NCBI RefSeq assembly: GCF_029227915.1
Contig: NC_079881.1
Coordinates: forward strand, 17,087,501-17,151,500
DNA: 64,000 bases
Direction: 5' to 3'
Origin: Hydractinia symbiolongicarpus
Lineage: Eukaryota; Cnidaria; Hydrozoa; Anthoathecata; Hydractiniidae
This document shows, piece after piece, positions 23,026 to 33,782 of this stretch (its first letter is position 1; every line of letters starts with the position of its first letter). A program made the translations under genes and the position numbers. The notes under the pieces were generated by a model. It was not told the origin of the DNA. It made no database searches and was given only the letters and a program-made list of their open reading frames with translations.

Positions 23026-23645
23026 TTATTCCCGCAGATGGTGTAGAAATCCCCCTGATGTTGACATTTAAGAGCCCATAACATCGTTGTATTCGTATGA
23101 TTATGAAGGAATCGAAGAAGATGATGACGATAAAGTGGAAGGAAAAAAAAACTGATGGTGATGACTGTAGTGAAGTTATCGGGCAAAGGCAAAAAAGAAA
23201 AAGTCCGCCGATAATTTCATACTCGTCCACAAACGAAGATGGAGATGAACTTGAAGAAAATAAAGACGATTGAACGATTATTTATAAGAACAATTATTTG
23301 TAAGAATAAGATTGATAAGTCAAAGATATTTGTTATTATTGACTCGATTATTAAACTATGCCATAGCCTATTTACGGTTTCTCATGTTTTTACCTGTTTT
23401 TGATACAGAATATAAAGAAAAATTTTTTTTAGATTTGGACAAAAGTTTTCGTCGGACTAAATTTTTCGTCGGACATAAGTAACGAAATTTTTTGGAGGTG
23501 ACGAAAATTTTTTCCGACGAAAAAATAGTCCGATAAGGTATTGGATTTACTTTCCAAAGGTTTTTTAACCGAATAATTTTGCAATTAAAAAAATTTTCTG
23601 TAACTAAGTCTATTTATATTGTCGTGTTATACAGGTTTACTCACA

Positions 23646-24268
23646 ATGGCTGCATCTTACGAATCACTTATAGCTGACCAAGAGTTCAAGCTTCGTTTGG
23701 TAACCTTTTTAAGCGAAGCCGAAAAGCACCTTCGGTGTATATTCCATGACCCTAAATATGGCAACTTTCCAACTGACAGGAAAAAAATATACGGAATTAT
23801 GGTAAAATTAGATAAAAATGGAAGTTTAAATCATTTACAGCCAAACCAGCGGACAATTGTTTTACCAAAGAGTAGAGAGACTGATTCCCAAGAGTTTGAT
23901 ATCACACTTTTATCCTACTTTCTTCTAAACCACGTAAAGCTAAGCAAGAAGGTACGAGAGGCTATCGAAGGAATAAGAAAAGAGAGAAATCTTATCCTGC
24001 ATAATCCCAACATATTATGTACAGAATTTCAAACAAGATGGACTAGTTTGGAAGTCTTTCTCAGTGTACTTAATTATGATATTAGTACTGTAAAGGATCT
24101 GAAATCTGGCAGTTTGGAGCATTTGGAACATCTCCAAGTGTCAATAAACAAAAGCAAAATAGAGTTGCAAGATCAAAGGTTGAGTGCTATAGAACACAAA
24201 ATCAACACCTTTAAACCCGAAAAAACTCAACATGCGCATAATGCTGTCCAAGCAAGAAGCACGCCAAG
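23646..24268 (+). CDS. HEPN-domain exon (DZIP3-like), intact
   Basis: About 207 residues starting MAASYESLIADQEF. The conserved DZIP3-type HEPN core reads FDITLLSYFLLNHV ... KVREAIEGIRKERNLILHNP ... WTSLEVFLSVL. The R-x4-6-H signature of HEPN ribonucleases is present as RNLILH (Arg, then His five residues later), so catalysis is possible but unproven. The exon ends with AG|GTAAAA. This exon has no break, in contrast to the third exon of the same gene. Confidence 0.7.
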
Positions 24269-24307
24269 GTAAAATGTTTGTATTTGTTGATTTTTTGTAA
24301 GAACTAG

Positions 24308-24355
24308 TTATCGCACCGGGCTAAATGTTTTATAACATTTAGCCCGGTGCGATAA
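24308..24355. repeat. Perfect 22-bp hairpin in intron 1 of the HEPN gene
   Basis: 24308-24329 and 24334-24355 are perfect inverted repeats around a TTAT loop, with a GC-rich middle (CACCGGGC). It begins 40 bp after the exon 1 donor. Confidence 0.9.
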
Positions 24356-25217
24356 AATTAAGTGTTATTTGAAAATATCTACAAAAGAACGAGAATGAAA
24401 AAGGACATATTGAAAAATAACTAATTTATCATTAGCACGAAAAATATTCTCTGAATAGAAAATTTTTGAATGAAATGTACATAACATCCAAAAGCGTTGC
24501 TCAAAAAGTTAGAAGAAAAAAAACATTCGGATTTTTAAAATTGTTTAAACACAACGCATTTCGGGGAGCGTTTATAATTTTAATTTAAGGTTTCTCGTGA
24601 AAATTTAAAACTATAAACTAACAGTTGACAACTACTAAATCGAATTATATTCATTTTCTTTGCTTTACCGTTTAACTTTAGTGTCTCATTTGGTGTTGAC
24701 AATCACAAATTTTGTTCCAGTAAGTCGTTTTGACCTTCTCATGCTCTTTTAACTGTTTCCAGGAGATTTTTATCACCTTTTTAAGTTAAAATGCATTTAT
24801 TCTCTCCATAACACAACGCTTTGACTATTTGGTAAAAATTTGAACTCCGCTAGTTCCCAGCCAAGGTTTTCAATATTTTACACTTAATATTATCTTGCTC
24901 CCTTTAGCTAATCACGTTCGAGATATTATTTGTGCTATGCATAACAGACAAGTTTATGTTTTATATTTCATTCTATTTGGATTTTAGTTTTGAATTGTAT
25001 AAGAACATGCAGGAAAACACAGTGGTGCGGTTTGATAACGAGAGTTATTCACATGTCGTCGAAATTAAGAAAAAGAATGCAGAAGGCGTGACAGAGTTGC
25101 AATCAAGTAATCAATATCATCAGAAGAACGAAAAACACCAGCTAGTTCAAGGTATTCGAGAACTTCAAATCACGTTATCTAACAAGGAAGGGGAAAGGAA
25201 AATCATAACGATTAACG

Positions 25218-26635
25218 GTTAGTAAGAATATTATCATACGCGACTTTTTGTCTGTGAGTCAAGTAGCCTTTTCCTTTGATCTCGAAAACATTTTTTGTTC
25301 ATGATTACAACATGAAGTTCCAACTGCTCGGGAGATGTTATGGAAACAATGTGTGTAGAAATAGCCATGGTAAAGACCTTTTTTGGACAATTTTTTATCT
25401 TCAAAATGATTTCTATTATGGAATTAGGACTAAACTAAATGTATGAACAATGTATAGGATCATATGTTTTGGACGAACACCTAAGGAGATATAAGGGCTT
25501 AAAAAATCAACAAACGGTCGTGAAATTTAAACTTTTTTAAAAAAAACTAAATTTTAAATTTATTGATTTAACCTTTGTGAATGCGATATAATAGATCAAT
25601 TCATGCAGGACCACCAGTCTCTAAAAAGTACGCCACGAAGTATGAAAGTAATACCTTTAAGAAGTTTTGTCAAAGCAACATAATGGTCATGAAAATATCT
25701 CAAAAGCTACGAATAAGCAACTAACCAAATTTGCCGTTTTCAAATGCCTAATATTTGGAGTTCTTCGAACAAGGATATAATAAATCCACTAAACCCCACT
25801 CCCAAATTATAATTTCTCAAACAATTATTCTGCAAAATAACAAAAAACTGACCAATTGTTTTTGCTTTGGCAAGTTAACAACAGGTTACCCTGTGTTTTT
25901 ATTCCAACCAAAGCTAAACACAATTCATGGTTACTCTTTTCATTAAACTACAAATAACTAACTAATATTAAATATTGATAGGTTGTGTGTGTAAGTATTC
26001 AAGGGGGACATTTAACATCCTTTAAATAGTCAAAGTTGATTAAATGGTGGTCTATAGTACCAGGCATTACCACTAGTCGTGCTGTGTCATTAAATATAAA
26101 TGTTTATCACTCGGCCTAAGAAGAAATTACCAAACTCTTTTTGCTTGAAATTGTCTTAGCGTATGCATAGGATTTAAAGGAATCGTTTGATTAAGAAATT
26201 ATATATTGATTTGCAATTCCGTCAAGATTAGTTATTTTACCCGAAATGTCTGATCGCCCTACCTTAAATACCTAAATTTTGTAACTCAGGAAGCTAAGGA
26301 AGTATAGCTGTAAGTATACTATTTTTGTGCTAGTTTCTTTGCATTGGTAAAAAAGTACCCTATAACAAGTCAGTAATCCTCTTTATACTTAGTTAATTCT
26401 TTTTTGGTAATTATGAAATGGGCTTGAACACGATAAATCATGAAGAAATGTCCTTTTAGGAGAAATTGTTTTATATAACAGGGAATAACAAACAAAATGG
26501 TAGAAAAACATTCATTTTCGGCTAGATTCTTAATAATTTAGCAAAGATTATTTGTTTTGGAAATGCAATTACTGCTATTGCAGGAAACAAATTCAGCTTA
26601 ACCGAATAGCATTTGTTTTTGAATTCTTTTCGTAG
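25218..26635 (+). other. Intron 2 of the HEPN gene
   Basis: 1.4 kb between a GTTAGT donor and a CTTTTCGTAG acceptor. Contains a short piece resembling Helitron internal sequence near 25868-25925. No other feature seen. Confidence 0.55.
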
Positions 26636-29600
26636 TTGTAAAATTGGCATGCCCACACCAGTTTATAAAAAAGAATAGTGAAGCTTTTCTGTGTACTCAT
26701 TATTGTGAGAACGTTGCCTTCGAAATAGAGACAATGAAAACTGCTGAAATTGAACAACCTGATAAATTTGTTTGTTGTGGAACATTGCGGAAAATGACAC
26801 AGAAAGAATACGTTGATTTTTCAAAAAAATATGCTCAAGAATACTTCACAGGAGGAACGTTTTTGAAAGAAAAAATTCAATTTCCACCATTTGATCATAA
26901 CCTGATAGTCTCCCAGTTTGCGTTTAGAATTATCAATATTTTAAAGGACTGTGGCCATCATTACGTTGTATTAACACACTATGACGCAGTAGAAAATCTC
27001 AACTTCTTGCACATGAGCCAGCTCGCCGTACCATCCAACCACGCCCCTGACAGTCATCCGTGTCGTAATACATTCGTAAACATCAGGTTTACCGAAAAAA
27101 GAGACGAGCTAACCATTCGCAACAAATTTCTCAACGGCGAATCACACATAATACACTTAACTGCTGTTAAATTTCGTCAATGTAGTCACCGCTCCAAATT
27201 TTTTAAAAACAAAACAAAGTGACATTTGCAAGGATTGTAATTTGCTAGACAGCCAAAATTTGTCTTCGGAACAAAATACTCAACGCTTCTTTGATAATTT
27301 GCTTCAACATAAGATTAACCGAATTAGCGAATGTAGTAAAAAGCACTACATGATCAGATGATGTGCTTTATGGCGACAATAGATGGTTTATACGCAGTAC
27401 CGACACTTAAGGCAGACGTCAATGAGAAAATTACTACAATGATTTTGTCATCTCAGCAGCTCCGTTGTGTACATAATGATTCAAAGAAAAAAATTATTCT
27501 TGGACCCCTTGGAAGTGGAAAGACGGTTATTGCCTTAACCCATTTGCAGCTTTAATATGAACGCTGTGTCACTAAATCGGTCATATACTATGTACTATGG
27601 AGTGACAAGACATTACTACTAAACGATGTAAAAAGATATGCAAAGAAATTTAAGCAAAATGAAAATGCTAGAATTAAAATCACGAATGCTGAGGAAATTG
27701 CAAAGGAATTCAATTTATCAAAGTTGCCTACGGTGTCGCAGTTAGTAGCGTTGTTATTGAAGAAACACGGGATGTTCTGTTTTCATTTATTGGAGACGAG
27801 ATAGATGGTGAGATGTTTGACATAAAAGAGTCATTGTCCTTGAAACAGATGTTTGAAACAGAACACGGTCTGCAAATGTCCTTCGTAGTGCTTTTTTCGC
27901 AGTCCTTAGAGAAACATCGCACATATGTCTCGCCCAATGGAGAAAAAGAGCATGGGAAATATAAGTTTAAAGAAACTGGCATGAAGGTGTTTTATCTTAG
28001 TAAAGCAATAAGAACATCAAAAAGAAACTTCAAGTTCTTGCTGGAATTTGAGAAAGTCATCTCTGGACTTGAAACTATTATTAAACATCCTGTACGTGGT
28101 AGCAGTAGTGAAGATGCTATACTGGATTCCAATAAGTGTGTTGCAAAGTTTTGGACCGAAGCGGCAATTGGATTAAACAAAGCTAACTCCACTAAAGAGC
28201 AACCAATGCATATTACAGAAGGTAATAAAACTTTTGAATGCCCAACTGATGTAGACATACTTGCAGCCACCTCTGACGACACAAATATATCTGATGACTA
28301 CAAAACAATAACCAAATTAAAACGCAACCCTGCTAACTTAATTGGGCACAACATTCAAGGTGAAAGACCAATCGTGGTTCACCTTAATCACAATCAGAAG
28401 ACATACGAACATGCTATAGTAACTTTGGCAATAGCATTGAAAAAGATATGCATCAATCGATCTGGTGTGAAACGATTGTTTTTCTATCACACAGAAAACC
28501 AAAGGAATACCTTAAAGAAGATCATAACTTTGCTTGAAATCGAATATATATTGCTTACCGAGAACAAACAAATTGGGAATGTCTGGAAAATGGCAACACC
28601 GTTGTAAAGAATCTTCCAAAAAGTGGTTTTTACAATTTACTGACGGAAGTTAATGGTTGTCGTGGTGCTGAATTCTCAGAAAGTGTATGTGTCATCGATA
28701 TTAATGACACAAAAATGCGACATGTAACATTGGAAGGTATGTCCAGAACAACTGATCGTTTAATAATTGTATCAATGCAGAATGTGAACAGTCCTGAAGA
28801 AACGAATTCACCCATTGGACACATTATTAAGAACTTGCTTCCTAATTACTTAAACGAAATGTATGTTGAATGTGTAATCGATGCCGATGAAGAGAGTCCT
28901 TATACGGAAAGGGATATCTGTGCGGTTGAATCAATGCTTTATGTGAACACAGCGTCCTTGCTAGACGAAAAGCTTTTAAAGAAAGCAAGAAAGATTAATT
29001 ACGAAGAGAAATACCCGGGACAGACTGATTCAAGGCAGGCTATACTTAAAAGGTAAGCTTATGTTCCCTTTGTACTACAAAAATCGCAATTTTTCGAGTT
29101 TTAAATTCCTCATAAAGAGAAGGACTTTTATTTCGAACTCTTAGAATGCACAGAATCTAAATGACAGCAAATGTCAAAACCAACAGTAGCTTAGAAGCAA
29201 TTATCACGTTACTAAATTCCCTCTTGTAGGAATGAAAATGAATTTAATCGTTTTTACCTTTTTACGTATTTTTTTTTTTAATTAGCTCCTAGCTTCATCT
29301 AGTAGGACCCATCTACATGTCAATGTATTTACCAAAGGACGACGCTACAGAACGGCTGTCTGTAAATGTTTTTAGCGTATTCACCTTTATATATTTTAGT
29401 CTGCATCCACCAGAACCAGTTCAACATTTAAGCTGTTATTACATAAATGAAACAAAATGCCAGCTCCAGTGGATGTGAGATACAGCTATATCATAAAAAA
29501 ACAAAATGGATATTTACAATGGGAGGATATTAGACATGCAATCTCCACCGATGAGTGTATCATAGATGGTTTAACACTTGGTGAAACATATTCATTTTGT

Positions 29601-29659
29601 GTAAATGCTATAAATCGTTCTGGTGAATCTGATGACAATGTCACATCGTACCTTGATGT

Positions 29660-30703
29660 GTAAGATATTAAACCAAAAAATTTTGATTTATAACATGTAT
29701 GATTATGTATACAAATGTTTATATTTAACGGAAGAAAGTTCAATACTTATATTTATTTTGCTTAACACCAGTATCGCTCAAATATGTTTCATGCTGGCTT
29801 ACTAGCTTTGGTTTTTTTCTTGTTTAGACGTAAAAATATCTTTGTTCGTGAAAAAAAAGCAATAAGTATTTCAGGTTCGTAAATTGGAATATTTTTTAAC
29901 AACATAGGACCATGCCCGTACAATTTATTAGGTAAAGGAGCTACAAAACGATTTAATATTTCAGTTTATTTATATCCTTTCACATTCTGAATACAATTGA
30001 GTTTTAATTGACCTTGCTTTCAAACTCCTGCCAAGTCATGCCAGAGCCTATAAAAGTGTGACTCGATTCTTTCTGCTTAACGTTCAGCATGAGAAAAGGA
30101 TCGATATATTATATTGCACTTACACGCTTTTCAAACCCAAATGGGAGCTTTAATTGTACTAGGACCCCGTCCGCATGATCCTATTGCTAACAGTTCTATT
30201 ATGAACTAAAGAGGCTATCCTGGGTAAATAATAGTAATAATAATGAAGCTGTCCCCGTACAAAAAATTACATGACTTTACTACTACATAGGTAACATGTT
30301 GAAATAATTGCACTACTACTCTAATTTCTAAGTTATAATTATGTAAATGTATTTAGCTTATAAATTTTTTAGTGGTTAAATGAACCACGGCCTATGAAAT
30401 ATACACATTTTTGTAAAATTAGGCGAGGACGAAAAGTGAATCCTGCATGATTTTATTTTCCATCTATTTGCGCCCTGACTGTTCTTAACCTTTCAAATCG
30501 ATAAAAATAACAAGTGTTTCTCTAAATGTATGTTTCCATAAAACCGGATTTTTGCATTTTTTGCTCTCCGCAAAAAATTCAATCACATGGAAATCTACCC
30601 GAAACCAACATCAAATGTTATGCAAAAACAAATTGATATTTGAAAAAAGTTGTCGCTGGTCACTTCCTGTGTTAATTTTTCCTTTTACGTCATTTTATAT
30701 CAG
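29660..30703 (+). other. Intron or spacer between FN3 and ankyrin exons
   Basis: 1 kb, AT-rich. The FN3 exon ends in phase 2, while the ankyrin exon would need phase 1, so either another exon is hidden here or the two parts are separate genes. Confidence 0.4.
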
Positions 30704-30705
30704 AC

Positions 30706-31191
30706 ATGAAGAAATTTATCTTTTCCAACAACATCGTGGAAATGGAGAAGCTACTCATCTCCAACTCAAACATTGTTCATATGACTGATGAAGAAGGACA
30801 CACACCATTGATGGTAACAGCAAATTTCTCTGACAATCCCTTAATGGTTCAACTTCTTGTTGCGCATGGAGGTAACATTTGGGCTATGAATACACATGGA
30901 GCAAATTGTTATCATCTTGCGGCTATGCTTGGTCATCACCAAACTTTAAAAGTGCTATGTCAGAACGATGTTACGAATATTAATTGCACAAATGATCTCA
31001 ATCGTACAGCATTGCATTATGCTGTGGTTTCGGGGGAGGTTAGAAGCGTTGAAGTTCTGTTGCGTCAAAACAACATTGACACTTCTATCAGGGATGCCTA
31101 TGGAAGGACTGCGCGTGATGTTACTGGGTATAGGACCCACCAAGAAAACCGTGAAAAAATTATCAAAATGATCGAGAATCACGCAAAATAG
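30706..31191 (+). CDS. Ankyrin-repeat protein or 3' exon
   Basis: An unbroken 161-residue frame. It contains three to four ankyrin repeats: DEEGHTPLMVTANFSDNPLMVQLLVAHG, the NTHGANCYHLAAMLGHHQ repeat, the NRTALHYAVVSGEVRSVEVLL repeat and a final DAYGRTARDV half repeat. A good acceptor (TTTATATCAG) ends at 30703, so it is probably the last exon of the HEPN/P-loop/FN3 gene, although the ATG at 30706 also allows a separate small protein. Ankyrin repeats bind partner proteins; the partner is unknown. Confidence 0.75.
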   Translation: MKKFIFSNNIVEMEKLLISNSNIVHMTDEEGHTPLMVTANFSDNPLMVQLLVAHGGNIWAMNTHGANCYHLAAMLGHHQTLKVLCQNDVTNINCTNDLNRTALHYAVVSGEVRSVEVLLRQNNIDTSIRDAYGRTARDVTGYRTHQENREKIIKMIENHAK

Positions 31192-32599
31192 GACTACTTT
31201 ATACCAAGAAATAAAGAAAGAATTACAAAAAATGACGCAAACTGATAATTTAAAAACAATTTTAAATAAATGTTGTAAAATATTTTAACTCTAAATTTTT
31301 ACTCTGCTCCCATAACTATTTGTATTTTATTTGTCTGTCAAATTTGAAGTACTATTTTTTATAGGACATTCAACTTGGGGAATTTCCTGTAAAATAAAAC
31401 TTTAAGAATTACTTATGTGATGATTACTTTTATATAAGAAGTAGTTTGCATAAAAACAAACATTTGTATTATCTGTACATCTTTTCTAACAGCATGTGAA
31501 TAATGCATAATATGTAATACGTTTCAGGAAATCAGATTACTCGTTTTTAATTTCTGTACATGACTAGAACTTTTTACTGTAACTTCTATACTTTATAACA
31601 AAAATCGACTACATCATGGATGTTATTATTATATGTTTAAGAAAAGATAAGGGAGAGGGAGCCAGGGAGACAAATTTAAAAAGATATTTATAAAAATAGA
31701 CAAGTCATTCGTAGCTTTTTACATCTGTCCTGATGGGCTAACAATTACCTTAACAATTTTCAGAAGAGTTGTGCGGGTTTTTATTTTAAAAATTGTATCA
31801 CTTTTTAAGCTTTAACATCGCCTTGGAAGTTAAACATATAGACACAACGTTGAGCCTGGACGCGCTAGGTCGATAGTGACACCAAGTCATCTTGATAAGA
31901 GACAAACCATCTCCGCAAATGAAGTCAAAACAAAAATTTTATCATTGACAAAATTAACTATTTTCCTGTGCCTAAATTTCTAGATTAATTTTTTGACATC
32001 CCTATGTTCTTGGCCAGCACAACGAGCTAAGCAACGCATTGGCATCGAGATCTTACATTCATGCGGTACGCAACACACGGCACATTGATTTGTATCATAA
32101 AAACACCAACCTAAAGTCTATTGTCTATTAGTCTATTAGTCCGACAAATCGTGCACAAACCTGTCTCTTATTTGCTTTCACATTTGTCAAGTGTTTACTT
32201 TTTTCCGTTGAAACGCTATTATTTTTAACTTTGTAATTTTTCAAGTAAAAACGCTGAAAAAAATATTGTTATGTTTAACATCTTACTCACTGAAAATTGT
32301 CCCTAATATGAATATTTCCTCCTGCAAAAGCCAAAAATCTGCATCTATTTACCAGTTACGGAAATTTTGATGGACATTATGAGTTAAGGCTTCGCCTCGC
32401 TTCAAATATTCCGGTTAGAAACAAATATTTGGGTTCCTTTAATTTTCTGAAGAACGTAACAAGTGCTCTTAATGTAGGCACAAATTATTAAATTAAACAA
32501 GAAAAAATTAAAAATGCTAATAACAAAATAAAATGTTGAACAACATGTGACGAACATATTTTCATTTATACTACCTAACTTACTAAAAAAATTTACGAG
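31192..32599. other. No feature seen
   Basis: AT-rich stretch between the ankyrin exon and the Harbinger element; no coding or repeat structure recognised. Confidence 0.4.
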
Positions 32600-32773
32600 T
32601 AAAGGCTCGAATACACGGAACAATTTTACAGATCAATTTTCGAAAAATATTATTTTTCGGAATATTGTTGAAAAAAATACATACAAAAATTTTAGGTCAA
32701 TAATTACTCAATTCTTAAATTAATTTAATATTTTTGTATACATACACGAGACAATATAAAGAACAATCTGAAT

Positions 32774-33217
32774 TTAATTTACCACAACATCATCAGCTCC
32801 AGCGCCACTGGCCTTTGAAGATTCGACAGATCTTTTTTGACCACCATAGTATGTCTTTAGATTTGTGAGTTTATCTGCAATATCTTTCACTGAAGCAAAA
32901 ATACCTTGGTCTGCTAATTCTTTCTGAATTTTTTCAAGAGATTTTTGTCGTGTACCACGATTAAAATATTGGCTGTTTCTTGTGTTGTAGAGATTATCGT
33001 GATTCGACCAAGTTTCAATAAGAACAAAGATTTCGTTATCATCCCAATCTCTTTTTTCGGATGACTTTTTTGAAGGTCTGCCACGTTTTTTTGCAACCAC
33101 AGCTGTTTCAGGTTGTGCAATCTCCTCAGCTGGTTCACTCCGTTTTTGCGTGTCCTGCGAATTGTCATTGTCAGGAATTGAGGATCTAAACAAAGTTCCA
33201 AAAAGCTTTTTGTACAT
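32774..33217 (-). CDS. Myb/SANT-like DNA-binding protein of the Harbinger element
   Basis: About 147 residues from ATG at 33217 (MYKKLFGTLFR); the frame is open a little further upstream. It has an AT-hook-like patch KKRGRPSKK followed by a trihelix/SANT domain (WDDNEIFVLIETWSNHDNLYN ... QGIFASVKDIADKLTNLKTYY). Family knowledge: PIF/Harbinger elements encode such a protein beside the transposase; it binds near the element ends and helps bring the transposase to the nucleus and DNA. Here the transposase is missing. Repeated AGATCAATTTT motifs near both ends could be its binding sites (inference). A SPERF segment just upstream of the ATG resembles a transposase N-terminal motif but is too short to judge. 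Confidence 0.75.
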   Translation of the reverse strand: MYKKLFGTLFRSSIPDNDNSQDTQKRSEPAEEIAQPETAVVAKKRGRPSKKSSEKRDWDDNEIFVLIETWSNHDNLYNTRNSQYFNRGTRQKSLEKIQKELADQGIFASVKDIADKLTNLKTYYGGQKRSVESSKASGAGADDVVVN

Positions 33218-33593
33218 TGAAAACCTCTCAGGAGACACAGCATTGTGGTAGTAACAACCTCCCAGTGAACGAAGAATTCAAGTTTCGAATAGGAATCGCG
33301 ACAACGTCATTTCGCGACGTTGCACGTTAGGTGGAAGAGAGCAACGTGTAATCACGAAGAAAGTAGAGACAAAAAATAGAAATACAAAGTACCTTAATTC
33401 AGTTTGCCTTGCGGCTTGATACGATCTAAACGTACTTGGTAAAACAAAATTATCTGACATGTTTAGTCGCGTTTCTCTTCATTTACTCTCTTTACGTGCA
33501 TAAAAACATTTGAAATGAATAAAATACCGAGCGTGAGTTTCGAAAAAAAGTGAGCAGCTGGCGGTTTCCTTTGAAATAATATTGTTCCGACGA

Positions 33594-33643
33594 AAAATTG
33601 ATCTAATAAAATCAAACCGGTTTGATTTTATTAGATCAATTTT
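33594..33643. repeat. Perfect 50-bp palindrome inside the Harbinger element
   Basis: 25-bp arms without a spacer, centred on AAACC|GGTTT at 33618/33619. Both arms end in the AATTGATCT/AGATCAATT motif that also occurs next to the element's terminal repeats. Confidence 0.95.
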
Positions 33644-33782
33644 TGAGTGTTTTTACGTCATTATGGCATTATCGTTCTGTTATTTTTCTACGATATATAC
33701 GCAACAATATTAGATCAATTTTAGTTCAATATTTTATTTTGAAAATTGATCTGCAAAATTGTTCCGTGTATTCGAGCCTTAA

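Larger units (their letters stand above)
23646..29659 (+). pseudogene. Multi-domain gene: HEPN (DZIP3-like) - P-loop helicase-like - FN3, decayed
   Basis: Four exons join in phase: 23646-24268, 24988-25217, 26636-29052 and 29400-29659, each with GT/AG borders. Exon 1 (ATG at 23646, just after an AG at 23634) encodes a HEPN domain with the R-x-RN-x4-H core (IRKERNLILHNP). Exon 2 is a charged, coiled-coil-like linker. Exon 3 has a Cys/His-rich unassigned region, a Walker A motif GPLGSGKT (about 27511-27534) and an SF1-helicase-like C-terminal block (NGCRGAEF, LEGMSRTTDRLII). Exon 4 is a fibronectin III domain (TLGETYSFCVNAINRSGES). Exon 3 contains frameshifts near 27215, 27350, 27740 and 28575 and a TAA just after the Walker region; the FN3 frame also shifts near 29465. 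Family knowledge: HEPN and P-loop combinations often act in RNA surveillance or immunity, but the function here is unknown. Confidence 0.7.
32603..33779 (-). mobile_element. PIF/Harbinger-type element with Myb gene only, 1,177 bp
   Basis: Both ends are inverted repeats of about 37 bp (AGGCTCGAATACACGGAACA at each end, then one mismatch and a GATCAATTTTC block). They are flanked by TAA on both sides (32600-32602 and 33780-33782), the 3-bp T-W-A target duplication typical of PIF/Harbinger. The only evident gene is a Myb/SANT-type protein on the minus strand. No DDE transposase is present, so the element would depend on one made elsewhere. The near-identical ends suggest a young insertion. Confidence 0.85.
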
